Both the position numbers and the translations under genes were made by a program. The notes under the pieces are model-generated. The model was not told the origin of the DNA, did no database searches, and saw only the letters and a list, made by a program, of their open reading frames with translations. From JAAELZ01 sp965237995 (GTDB taxonomy: Bacteria; Pseudomonadota; Gammaproteobacteria; Arenicellales; Poriferihabitantaceae), in NCBI GenBank assembly GCA_965237995.1, contig CBDEGO010000005.1, positions 1 through 64,000 on the forward strand: 64,000 nt of DNA, read 5' to 3'. Every line of letters starts with the position of its first letter. Positions within the stretch are counted from its first letter, which is position 1. Shown piece by piece: positions 26,507 to 34,986 of this stretch.

Positions 26507-27985
26507 CTACCTGCCACCGAAGAGCGAGCCCAGAATTCCGCGCACGACTCTGCGGCCCAATTGGCTACCGACAGAACGAACAACACTTTTAAGCATTGCC
26601 TCTCCGGCTGTTTGACGCTTATAGCCGCCCGTACTTTTCTTCTTTGCTTTTTCTGTTTCTTTTTGTAATTCTAGCTCTTCCATTTTCTTCATTTTAACTT
26701 CAGCCCGCACCTTCAATAACTCCTGCGCAGATTCTCGGTTAATTTCCTCATCATAACGACCGCGCATTGGTGAGCGTGACATTACGGTTTGACGCTCGGC
26801 CTCATCCAGCGGCCCAATACGTGATTCAGGAGGTCGAATAAGCGTACGTTCTACTACACTGGGCGCGCCCTTTTCGTTTAATACCGACACTAACGCTTCA
26901 CCCACGCCAACGTCTGTAATGGCTGCCAGTGTGTCTAATTCAGGGTTCTCTCTAAAATTCTCCGCCACCATTTTTACCGCCTTTTTCTCTTTTGGGGTAA
27001 AGGCACGCAAAGCATGTTGAATTTTCATGCCTAATTGCCCAAGCACATCTTCTGGAATGTCTAATGGGCTTTGGCTTACAAAATAAACGCCGACCCCTTT
27101 AGAACGAATAAGACGCACCACTTGCTCGATTTTGTCTAATAAGGCTTTAGGCGCATCATCAAACAATAAATGCGCTTCGTCAAAAAACAGTACGAACTTA
27201 GGTTTATCAGAATCGCCAACTTCAGGCAGATTTTCAAACAACTCTGAAAGCAACCACAGTAAAAATGTCGAATATAGCTTTGGCCCTTTTGACAAGATGG
27301 TGGTGACATCCATAATGTTGATTACGCCGTTTCCAGAGAAATCAATATTCATTAAATCGTTGAAGTCTAAAGCAGGCTCGCCGAGTAATTTTTCGCCGTC
27401 TTGCTCTTCCAACACCAGCAATGATCGCTGAATAGCCCCGATACTAGCCGACGTGAAATTACCGTATTCGCCAATCAACTCCTTACGGTTTTGAGACATC
27501 CAATTGAGTAGCGCCTGTAAGTCTTCCAGATCAAGCAATGCCAAGCCTTCGTCATCCGCAAGCTTAAAGGCCGCATATAACACCCCCTCTTGGGTTTCGT
27601 TTAGCTCCATTAAATTTGAAATCAATAATGGGCCTAATTCGGTAATAGTGGTACGAGCGGCATGGCCTTTTTCGCCATACATGTCCCAAAACACCACAGG
27701 ATTACCACGCAGTGTAAACCCATCAATACCGATTGCTTCGATACGCTCATCCACTTTTGGATGTGGCTTACCTTCTATGGCGAGTCCTGAAACATCTCCT
27801 TTGACGTCGGCCATAAAAACAGGCACACCGATACGCGAAAAGCCCTCGGCAAGTATTTGCATCGTAACGGTCTTTCCTGTCCCCGTTGCCCCTGCAATCA
27901 TCCCGTGGCGATTAGCCATACTTGCGTTTAGGAAAACTTGCCTACCATCGGCCCCGCCGATCAGAATTTGCGTTTGCTCAGTCAT
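26507..27985 (-). CDS. HerA-like ATPase (DUF853, YjgR type)
   Basis: The 492-aa protein has Walker A GATGTGKTVT near residue 32, Walker B VLFFDEAHLLFDD and the sensor-like VYFVSQSPLDIPEDVLGQLG. This is the layout of the HerA/FtsK-superfamily proteins called YjgR or DUF853. These are presumed hexameric DNA- or protein-translocating ATPases with uncertain biology. The C terminus is lysine- and glutamate-rich (about 430-460) and ends in a glycine/arginine stretch. The ATG at 27985, giving MTEQTQILIGG, was preferred over an upstream in-frame start 34 codons earlier, which has no family similarity. Confidence 0.88.
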   Translation of the reverse strand: MTEQTQILIGGADGRQVFLNASMANRHGMIAGATGTGKTVTMQILAEGFSRIGVPVFMADVKGDVSGLAIEGKPHPKVDERIEAIGIDGFTLRGNPVVFWDMYGEKGHAARTTITELGPLLISNLMELNETQEGVLYAAFKLADDEGLALLDLEDLQALLNWMSQNRKELIGEYGNFTSASIGAIQRSLLVLEEQDGEKLLGEPALDFNDLMNIDFSGNGVINIMDVTTILSKGPKLYSTFLLWLLSELFENLPEVGDSDKPKFVLFFDEAHLLFDDAPKALLDKIEQVVRLIRSKGVGVYFVSQSPLDIPEDVLGQLGMKIQHALRAFTPKEKKAVKMVAENFRENPELDTLAAITDVGVGEALVSVLNEKGAPSVVERTLIRPPESRIGPLDEAERQTVMSRSPMRGRYDEEINRESAQELLKVRAEVKMKKMEELELQKETEKAKKKSTGGYKRQTAGEAMLKSVVRSVGSQLGRRVVRGILGSLFGGR

Positions 27986-28091
27986 AATAACTTCTTTTTG
28001 TTTTATCCTCGTTGCCCGCGTTGCGATCAACCTATTAACAAGCGATTGTAACAGAGGCAGAACTTGAGGCCGCGACTGCTTAAGCAAAATG

Positions 28092-28862
28092 TTAAGCGTT
28101 CAATTGCTGTAATGCTTTTTGGTGTAGCTGTGGATTGGCGGTAGCCAAAATTTGATCCCCCGTTTGCAAGCTGATTGCATTGCCTTGCCAATCAGTTATC
28201 ACGCCACCTGCGCCAGTAACCACAGGCGCCACCGCCATGAAATCATAAGGCTGCAAGGAGGCCTCTACTACTATTTCAGTATACCCCGACGCTAATAGTC
28301 CATACCCCATGCAATCTCCGCCAAAGACCCCGAATTTACATTCATTGACTAAAGCGTGATAGCGCTTTGTAGTGGCAACATCAAACATTTTGGTTGTCGT
28401 GGTAAATGCCGAGGAAGCTGATAATTCAGTGACCGCATTGCACGACACTGAAACGCCGTTAAAAGTGGTTTGTCGCCCTTCAACACCTACCCAGCGGTCA
28501 TCTAACGCAGCATGATCGATTAAACCTAACACCGGCCGACCATGGTGCAGTAACGCTACCAATGTGCCGAAAGTGGGCTTACCCGTTGAGAAACTGGTGG
28601 TGCCATCAATCGGGTCAATCACCCATGTCCATTCAGAGTCGGATTGATGCTGTCCAGTTTCTTCGCCATAAAACCCATGCTCAGGGTAACGTTGAAGAAT
28701 TAACGCCCGCATACTGGCTTCCGTTTCTTGGTCAGCGATGGTAACCGGAGAGCGATCATCTTTGCTGTGAATCTGCAATGGCTGGCGAAAATACTTTAGC
28801 GTAACTGACCTAGCTACATCTGCCAATTCATTGGCGAAATTAACGAATTGTTGATCAATCAT
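28092..28862 (-). CDS. hisN: Histidinol-phosphatase, inositol-monophosphatase family
   Basis: The 256-aa Mg2+-dependent phosphatase has EET (FYGEETG), WVIDPIDGTTSF and the C-terminal PYDFMAVAPVVTGAGG, the three metal-binding signatures of the inositol-monophosphatase fold. The sequence style (SPVTIADQETE, GDCMGYGLLASG) points to HisN-type histidinol-phosphate phosphatases, the seventh or eighth step of histidine synthesis, rather than SuhB. No other his genes are in the window. It lies upstream of the HerA-like ATPase on the same strand. Confidence 0.87.
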   Translation of the reverse strand: MIDQQFVNFANELADVARSVTLKYFRQPLQIHSKDDRSPVTIADQETEASMRALILQRYPEHGFYGEETGQHQSDSEWTWVIDPIDGTTSFSTGKPTFGTLVALLHHGRPVLGLIDHAALDDRWVGVEGRQTTFNGVSVSCNAVTELSASSAFTTTTKMFDVATTKRYHALVNECKFGVFGGDCMGYGLLASGYTEIVVEASLQPYDFMAVAPVVTGAGGVITDWQGNAISLQTGDQILATANPQLHQKALQQLNA

Positions 28863-28917
28863 AGAACGGGCAAGTTATCAATAATAGCCGCTGATTTTAT
28901 CAAGCTATCGTGCAAGT

Positions 28918-31900
28918 TTATAAGCAAATAAGGGCAAATTTCCCATCACCTACTTTAATCGGCATACACAACTCACAAATGGCTGCTTGCGTCGGATTGC
29001 TCTCCAACGGACAATTGTCTTGTGAATCTATAACGCCGTCTGCATCGTCATCCGTGTCGCAGGCATCACCCAACAAATCACCGTCGGGAATATTCAGATC
29101 AGTATTCACCTGCGACGCATTAGCGACCAACGGGCAATTGTCAAGCGCATCTACGACCAAGTCGCCATCTAAATCTGATTCGTCATTCAAAATACTACCT
29201 TGCGCACTACTCATTTGAGGGAACAAAGACACATTAAGTGGTTGAGAAAGCGTCACAACAAAATGTTCATCTTGTTCAAGCTCATAATCGCCTGACACAC
29301 CAATATTAAGCACCGATGTCGATTGCCCTACTGCAAAAGTATGTGACCCCGTTGGAAACACACCACCAAAGTCACTAGCTTGCGCGCCATTTGTCAACGC
29401 TGGGCTAACCGTGTACCTCACCGAAGCTACTTGCGCAGTCGAACCCGTCCTTTGCAGTGTAAAAGAATAATCCGTCACCCCCGTATCACCTTCAGGTTTA
29501 TTAGCGCTTTGTGCTTCAATCGAAACATGCTTATCAACCAATAGAAAACTATCAAGCCAAGCAGCATCCTGCCCTTCCTTTGCAAATGCATCCTTGGCGT
29601 ACACCCACTTAAGCGTATGTTGTCCGATGGGTAAAACATGGCCCACTTTCACCCAGTCTTGTTCCCCACTAATTTTAGTGATCTCTACGTTGTCAACGTA
29701 GAACGTAAAGTAATCAAAGTTCAATTCGGAACTCACTTTCCAATAGAAAGTGATCAAGCTAGATTCTGTAACCATCACTGTCGTTTGTAAATAACTTACT
29801 TCGTTGTCAGCGACAATACCGCTTCGCGCTGCATCGTTATCCTCAAAATAGTCTGCCGTTTGCCGATAAAATGACGTATCACCGCCTCGCTGCCAATCTA
29901 GTTCAGCGACATTAACATCTGTATCTGTTGCGGCAGCGATATCTATATCTTGCGTGGCGGCGGTTACTTGCACCTCAACCGCGTTAGAGCAATTATTGCT
30001 AACAATGCTTTCTCCCATTGCTGCTGACATACATATTCCGTACCAGATACTGTCGCTCATGTTCGGAGCGACAGCTTCTGCAGAAGTTAATATGACTTGT
30101 CTCGGCGCTATAACCGAATAAGCGGTGTGCCCGGAGACGATAGTATCGCTACTTTCAATCTGGTCATCTGTTGACATCACCAAAGAATAACTAGAGTCTA
30201 AAGCCGTCGCTGCACCGATGTTAACGATCTGCCCAGACAATGCTAAAATCTGCCCACCGTATACATCCTTATCACTGATATTTAAACTTGTAACAAGGTC
30301 AGGCTCAAGCACGCTGGAAGTTACCGATACTTGGTACAAACCCCCATTGCCATATTCACCAAAACCAGTTGTCCAATCGGCATTAAGGCTTTGCGCGGTA
30401 ACTGTCACCGTATATTGACCCGGAGCCAACAAACCTGAAAACTCTAAGGCATTCGTTGTTGGGCTTAGTGTAGGAGACGCAGTAAAAGGTAAACCCGTAC
30501 TTGGACCATTTAGGGTTGCTGTCAGTGATAAGTTAGTCCCAAGGTTTTCAGCCTCTAAGCCCAATAACGGTGCAACGTTGACGGTCACGTTGTCAGCGAC
30601 GGGCAAGGTAAAGCTAAACACATCGGTATCAGCTGCGCTGTTACCCTGCGCGGTGATAAATGATTGCGCAGTAGATGAAGTGGATAACGGATAGGCATCA
30701 AGAGGGGTATCTCCTACTGCATCGTTGCCCGTGCCCAGCACACTGCCGATAATGCTTATGTCATCTTCATAGTTATTGGCCCCTGTATATTCCCCCTTAC
30801 TCCATTGCACATAAGCCTGATTAAACGGCGCGCCCATTATTGGCCCCCAGCTGCCATGCCCAGAATAATAATTTGGGTTGGCACTACCTCCATCATGATA
30901 CAACCCCAGTTGATGCCCTGTTTCATGGGAAATAGTGCCGCCAAGCGAACCTGCGCTGAGATTCCATGCCCACCCAATGCCGCGGTAGTTACTACCAAAA
31001 CTATCTAAATACGCGACTCCACCCGCGCTTGGAGGGAACCAAGCATCACTAGGGGTGACGATGATCATTGATCGGTCTTCTGCTGACGCTGCCGCATAAA
31101 CTTGCTGGTCGGTGGTGACATTAACATCAAACTGCGCGTAATCTTCTACCACTTCATGCCAAGCAAACCACATTAAATGCCGTTCAGACAAGTCAAACTC
31201 GCTAGAACTACCGGACACATTAAAGGGCGCATAGGAAATAGCAGCATCTGCGGTATAGTCTACATTCCAGCTGGTGTTATCTAAAACCCCGCCCCAATAA
31301 TTGATGTAAAGCACTTTGTTCGCAGTCGGCCTTCCTTGCAGCGTTCGCAAAACTGCCTCCTCTGGGGTTTGTGCTAACGCTATAGCGGAGGGCGCTCGGC
31401 TAGCTGCACTGGCCTGTGAATCGGTAGGCATATGAATACAAAAATGCTGGTGCGGATTCATTTCGACAAAATCACCACGGCCATCGGCATCGAATTGACT
31501 CTGAAATACCCGAGGGTGGCCGAATTGTTCAAAGTCGTGCATTGTCATCGACTTAAGCTGGCTGGCACGAAAATTAAACTCAATACTCCCTTTGCCTACG
31601 CCCAATGAGAACAATGTCTTAGTTTGATTTGCATCTACATCAATAAACTGGTCTCGAACTAGCAACCCTTTTACCTGACGTCCATTGCCCAGATCAAAAT
31701 AGGCGGATTGCCCTTTTTTTATTGATTTTAAAGTTTGAATATCGACATCAATGATGGGCTGCAAATCGGCTTGGTGTAATGGGCTAACTCTTTGCGAGGA
31801 AGGAGCGATTTCAAAAATGGTTGTTGCAGGTTCTGTTTGCGAAGCAGCCAATAATGGGCTGCAAAATAGCACTAGTACAGCACTAGCCAATCCAGCAAGA

Positions 31901-31929
31901 TGCATCATCGTTATACAAAACTTTGTCAT
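28918..31929 (-). CDS. Large secreted zinc metalloprotease with Calx-beta and thrombospondin type 3 repeats
   Basis: The 1003-aa protein begins with a signal peptide (about 1-29). The catalytic domain has HETGHQLGLYH (His335, Glu336, His339, His345), the metzincin HExxHxxGxxH pattern. Then come a PPC-like beta domain (about 405-540), a CARDB-like domain (about 545-660) and a MAM/jelly-roll-like domain (about 665-800). A Calx-beta repeat (about 805-910) and thrombospondin type 3 calcium-binding repeats with DxDxDG runs (about 915-985) follow. The tail ends in KFALICL. It probably digests extracellular protein. The gene stands alone, 55 bases from hisN, with 313 bp upstream. Confidence 0.87.
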   Translation of the reverse strand: MTKFCITMMHLAGLASAVLVLFCSPLLAASQTEPATTIFEIAPSSQRVSPLHQADLQPIIDVDIQTLKSIKKGQSAYFDLGNGRQVKGLLVRDQFIDVDANQTKTLFSLGVGKGSIEFNFRASQLKSMTMHDFEQFGHPRVFQSQFDADGRGDFVEMNPHQHFCIHMPTDSQASAASRAPSAIALAQTPEEAVLRTLQGRPTANKVLYINYWGGVLDNTSWNVDYTADAAISYAPFNVSGSSSEFDLSERHLMWFAWHEVVEDYAQFDVNVTTDQQVYAAASAEDRSMIIVTPSDAWFPPSAGGVAYLDSFGSNYRGIGWAWNLSAGSLGGTISHETGHQLGLYHDGGSANPNYYSGHGSWGPIMGAPFNQAYVQWSKGEYTGANNYEDDISIIGSVLGTGNDAVGDTPLDAYPLSTSSTAQSFITAQGNSAADTDVFSFTLPVADNVTVNVAPLLGLEAENLGTNLSLTATLNGPSTGLPFTASPTLSPTTNALEFSGLLAPGQYTVTVTAQSLNADWTTGFGEYGNGGLYQVSVTSSVLEPDLVTSLNISDKDVYGGQILALSGQIVNIGAATALDSSYSLVMSTDDQIESSDTIVSGHTAYSVIAPRQVILTSAEAVAPNMSDSIWYGICMSAAMGESIVSNNCSNAVEVQVTAATQDIDIAAATDTDVNVAELDWQRGGDTSFYRQTADYFEDNDAARSGIVADNEVSYLQTTVMVTESSLITFYWKVSSELNFDYFTFYVDNVEITKISGEQDWVKVGHVLPIGQHTLKWVYAKDAFAKEGQDAAWLDSFLLVDKHVSIEAQSANKPEGDTGVTDYSFTLQRTGSTAQVASVRYTVSPALTNGAQASDFGGVFPTGSHTFAVGQSTSVLNIGVSGDYELEQDEHFVVTLSQPLNVSLFPQMSSAQGSILNDESDLDGDLVVDALDNCPLVANASQVNTDLNIPDGDLLGDACDTDDDADGVIDSQDNCPLESNPTQAAICELCMPIKVGDGKFALICL

Positions 31930-32242
31930 AGGTAATTATAAAAGCGTTGATGTTAAGATAGCGCAACACGGCGCGAATTCCATCTCATGTCCATGCGTGA
32001 TTAGGGACGTGCAATCACCATTTATATAACTATTGTACAGTGAAAAAGCTATTGGCTGGGTTTTAACTACACAGTTGGCGACATTCTCTAGCCTGCTAAC
32101 GGAAAGCCTATTGACCTTAGGGGCCAAGCTAAGCAAAATAAATTCCAATATTCAGATTATTCTGTAAGAATCCCCATACATTCCGACTGCTACTTAATTA
32201 AGTTTGTAGTCGGTAAATTGTTAACTTCACCGAATTATTTCT
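31930..32242. other. Intergenic region between the metalloprotease and ETF-QO genes
   Basis: This 313-bp AT-rich stretch lies between divergent genes and should hold both promoters. A 70-codon minus-strand frame covers part of it but shows no family similarity or ribosome site. No repeat or RNA structure stands out. Confidence 0.45.
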
Positions 32243-33868
32243 ATGACACGCGAATCAATGCCTTTTGATGTGGTGATTGTGGGTGCAGGGCCAGCTGGCC
32301 TTAGCGCTGCTATACGCCTTGCGCAATTGAACCAAGAACAAAGCCGAGAGCAATCTATTTGCGTGGTTGAAAAAGCCGCTGAAGTTGGCGCGCACACTCT
32401 TGCTGGAGCCGTGATTGAACCACGCGCGCTGAGCGAATTACTTCCTGAGTGGAAAGAAATGGGTGCGCCGCTAAAATCTGACGTCAAGAAAGATTCGCTG
32501 GTCTATCTCACCAAAAGCAAAGCCATTAAGTTACCTACACCTCCGCAAATGCATAACGAGGGCAATTATGTCGCGAGCTTAGGATTATTAACACGCTGGC
32601 TGGGCGAACAGGCTGAAAACTTAGGTGTCGATATTTTCCCGGGGTTTGCTGCCACTGAAGTGCTATATGATGAAAACGGACGCTGCATGGGTATCGCAAC
32701 AGGCGCTAGCGGCATCAATAAGGATGGCACTGAATCTGGCAATTATGACCCAGGCATGGAATTACATGCCAAAATCACCTTATTTGCCGAAGGCTGTCGC
32801 GGTTCTTTAAGTCGCCAACTAATAGACAAGTTTAATTTACGCGACGGCAAACAACCGCAATCGTATGCGCTGGGCATTAAAGAAATCTGGGAAGTACCCG
32901 ATGAACAACACAATGAAGGCGACGTATTCCACAGTATCGGGTGGCCGTTAAATAGCAACATCTATGGCGGCGGTTTTGCCTATCACATGGACAAAAACCA
33001 AATTGCTGTAGGCTTTGCAGTGGGTTTAGATTACAGCAACCCATATTTAAGTCCGTTTGAAGAGTTTCAACGATTTAAAACTCATCCTGCCGTTAGAAAA
33101 CAACTTGAAGGTGGTAAACGCGTTTCTTACGGCGCACGCGCCATTTCAGAAGGTGGCTTTCAGTCTATTCCACATTTACACGTGGGCGGCGGATTACTCA
33201 TTGGCGATGCGGCTGGCTTTCTAAACACCCCAAAGATTAAAGGCACCCACACTGCCATGAAAAGCGGCATGGTGGCAGCAGAAACTGCTTTCAAGTTTCT
33301 GAATAGTGAAAGCGAAGCAGACCTTGAAGGCTATGCAAAAGCCATTGAAGATTCATGGTTACATAATGAGCTTAAATCGGTCCGTAACATTCGCCCCGGT
33401 TTTAACAAAGGCTTTTTATTCGGCATGGCTAACGCAGCTTTAGTGGCCTACATCACTAAGGGCAAAGAGCCGTGGACTATGAGCTACCATGAAGATCACA
33501 CCACGTTAAAGCCAGCGAAAGACTGCGCCCCTATCGAGTATCCAAAACCCGATGGTAAGTTAACGTTTGATCGGTTGTCTTCCGTGTATTTATCGAATAC
33601 CAATCATGAAGAGAATCAACCAGCGCACTTAACGCTAAAAGATCCCGCAGTCGCAATTGATACTAACTTGGCGCTTTACAACTCGCCAGAGTCTCGATAC
33701 TGCCCAGCAGGCGTTTACGAAATCGTGCAGGAAGACGATAAAGAGGTGTTGCAAATAAACGCCCAAAACTGCGTACATTGTAAAACCTGTGATATTAAAG
33801 ACCCAACGCAAAATATAGTGTGGGTTCCACCAGAAGGTGGCGGCGGACCTCTGTACTCTAATATGTAG
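32243..33868 (+). CDS. Electron transfer flavoprotein-ubiquinone oxidoreductase
   Basis: The 541-aa membrane-associated enzyme passes electrons from ETF to ubiquinone during fatty-acid and amino-acid oxidation. The FAD-binding motif VVIVGAGPAGLSAAIRLAQL is at the N terminus. The GDAAGFLNTPKIKGTHTAMKSG segment is characteristic of the family. Cysteines 487, 510, 513 and 516 (CPAGVYE, CVHCKTC) hold the [4Fe-4S] cluster, and the ending GGGGPLYSNM is the family C terminus. It is a single-gene unit here; etfA and etfB are elsewhere. Confidence 0.96.
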   Translation: MTRESMPFDVVIVGAGPAGLSAAIRLAQLNQEQSREQSICVVEKAAEVGAHTLAGAVIEPRALSELLPEWKEMGAPLKSDVKKDSLVYLTKSKAIKLPTPPQMHNEGNYVASLGLLTRWLGEQAENLGVDIFPGFAATEVLYDENGRCMGIATGASGINKDGTESGNYDPGMELHAKITLFAEGCRGSLSRQLIDKFNLRDGKQPQSYALGIKEIWEVPDEQHNEGDVFHSIGWPLNSNIYGGGFAYHMDKNQIAVGFAVGLDYSNPYLSPFEEFQRFKTHPAVRKQLEGGKRVSYGARAISEGGFQSIPHLHVGGGLLIGDAAGFLNTPKIKGTHTAMKSGMVAAETAFKFLNSESEADLEGYAKAIEDSWLHNELKSVRNIRPGFNKGFLFGMANAALVAYITKGKEPWTMSYHEDHTTLKPAKDCAPIEYPKPDGKLTFDRLSSVYLSNTNHEENQPAHLTLKDPAVAIDTNLALYNSPESRYCPAGVYEIVQEDDKEVLQINAQNCVHCKTCDIKDPTQNIVWVPPEGGGGPLYSNM

Positions 33869-34108
33869 AGTATGAGATCCGAGTGATTCAAAGGCTTTTT
33901 TTAGCTAATGCAGAATCAAAAACCTAACTAGGTCTCTGGCATATAGAGTAGCACCAAAGTTTTGCTGATGACGCCCTCTCGAAAGAGAGCCAGCGGTACA
34001 ACAGCGACCTTTTTTATCAAATAGATGTGTTTACCTATAACATCTACCAGCTAGCTTATCGTGTATTAAATACGTAATATACTCACTTGTTGTTACTAAA
34101 CATCTATT
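33869..34108 (+). other. Gene-free stretch after ETF-QO; possible small RNA
   Basis: No credible reading frame lies between the ETF-QO stop and the next gene. A stable CTCTC-GAAA-GAGAG tetraloop hairpin occurs at 33976-33989. An intrinsic terminator follows at 34109-34137, about 240 bases after the ETF-QO stop. The region could be a long 3' UTR, or a small RNA of roughly 150-180 nt ending at that terminator. No known RNA family is recognised. Confidence 0.35.
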
Positions 34109-34137
34109 AGCCCTACCATTTGGTGGGGCTTTTTTTG
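34109..34137 (+). terminator. Rho-independent terminator
   Basis: AGCCCTACCA pairs with TGGTGGGGCT (one G-T pair, arms closed by a very short loop) and is followed by seven T residues at 34130-34136. This is a strong intrinsic terminator reading rightward, for ETF-QO or a small transcript behind it. Confidence 0.8.
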
Positions 34138-34267
34138 GTTCTGACTACTCTAAGTTTAGGAGTATATAAACTCGGCGCATCCCATGCGATATGAACCCTG
34201 TTCTATATGGATTCACTTGAGCGAGGTACTGGTTTCGACCCATCCAGTGAGAATAGGAATAGATTTG

Positions 34268-34672
34268 TTAAAGATATTCTGGTCCATTTCGTTTTGGCAA
34301 ATCATCATCTATATTTAACCACGAAAGCTTTTCTTCATAGGCAACGTGTAGTTGAGGTTCAAACGTCTCAGGGCGCTCTAATGCTGCTGCATAAAAGTGC
34401 ATTATTCCAGATAAGTTCTCTGACCGAAAAGAGATCGGTGTACCGCAGTGTTCACAAAAGGTTCTTTCCACGCCTGGGGACGAATTGAAAACCTTAGTTG
34501 GCTCTCCTGTCCATCTCCATTGTGCATCTGGAACGCCTATGTATGTCGTTATCGGCGCAGAACATTGACGTCGACAGCTCTCGCAATGACAATTAACACT
34601 AGAGACAATAGGTGTATCGATTTCGAACCTAACTGCTTTACAAAAGCACCTGCCATGATATGTTTCGCGCAT
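34268..34672 (-). CDS. GFA-family protein (glutathione-dependent formaldehyde-activating enzyme fold)
   Basis: The 134-aa zinc protein has the GFA cysteine pattern: GRCFCKAV (Cys9, Cys11), NCHCESCRR (Cys28, Cys30, Cys33) and FCEHCGTP in the C-terminal half. The family is named after the S-hydroxymethylglutathione synthase Gfa, but most members have no shown activity. It has no operon partner. A plus-strand open frame across the same bases shows no similarity to anything and was left out. Confidence 0.88.
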   Translation of the reverse strand: MRETYHGRCFCKAVRFEIDTPIVSSVNCHCESCRRQCSAPITTYIGVPDAQWRWTGEPTKVFNSSPGVERTFCEHCGTPISFRSENLSGIMHFYAAALERPETFEPQLHVAYEEKLSWLNIDDDLPKRNGPEYL

Positions 34673-34784
34673 TGGTTACCTCGTGTCATCAACTTAGTAC
34701 AATCTGTTTAAGGTCTCTTTTTTAGATAATCTCAACACGCACCAAGCGAATATAATATTGAATTTGATAAACTTACCCCCATTA

Positions 34785-34871
34785 TGGTGCCGAGAAGAGG
34801 ACTTGAACCTCCACTGGGTTACCCCAACTAGCTCCTGAAGCTAGCGCGTCTACCAATTTCGCCATCTTGGC
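34785..34871 (-). tRNA. tRNA-Leu (anticodon CAG)
   Basis: The 87-nt sequence including an encoded CCA folds as a class II tRNA. The acceptor is GCCAAGA with TCTCGGC, and the D-arm has AATTGGTAGAC. The anticodon stem CTAGC/GCTAG encloses loop TTCAGGA (anticodon CAG). A long variable arm (TGGGGTAACCCA) and a T-loop TTCAAGT follow. Acceptor pair 4-69 is A-C, not a Watson-Crick pair. It lies upstream of rnr on the opposite strand. Confidence 0.97.
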
Positions 34872-34986
34872 AAAGGAGCGACCAGAATGAACGCTCTAAC
34901 TCTAATTTAACACTTCGCAAGCGTCAATATTTAAGCGCATAATAGGGACATGTTCACGCAGCGAATTCACATAACGGAGGCAGTTT

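Noticed and set aside
31936..32148. 70-codon minus-strand frame upstream of the metalloprotease
   Set aside because: No ribosome site, no family similarity, and it fills a divergent promoter region.
34207..34488. Plus-strand frame overlapping the GFA gene
   Set aside because: The GFA reading on the minus strand has the full cysteine pattern; the plus frame has no recognisable features.
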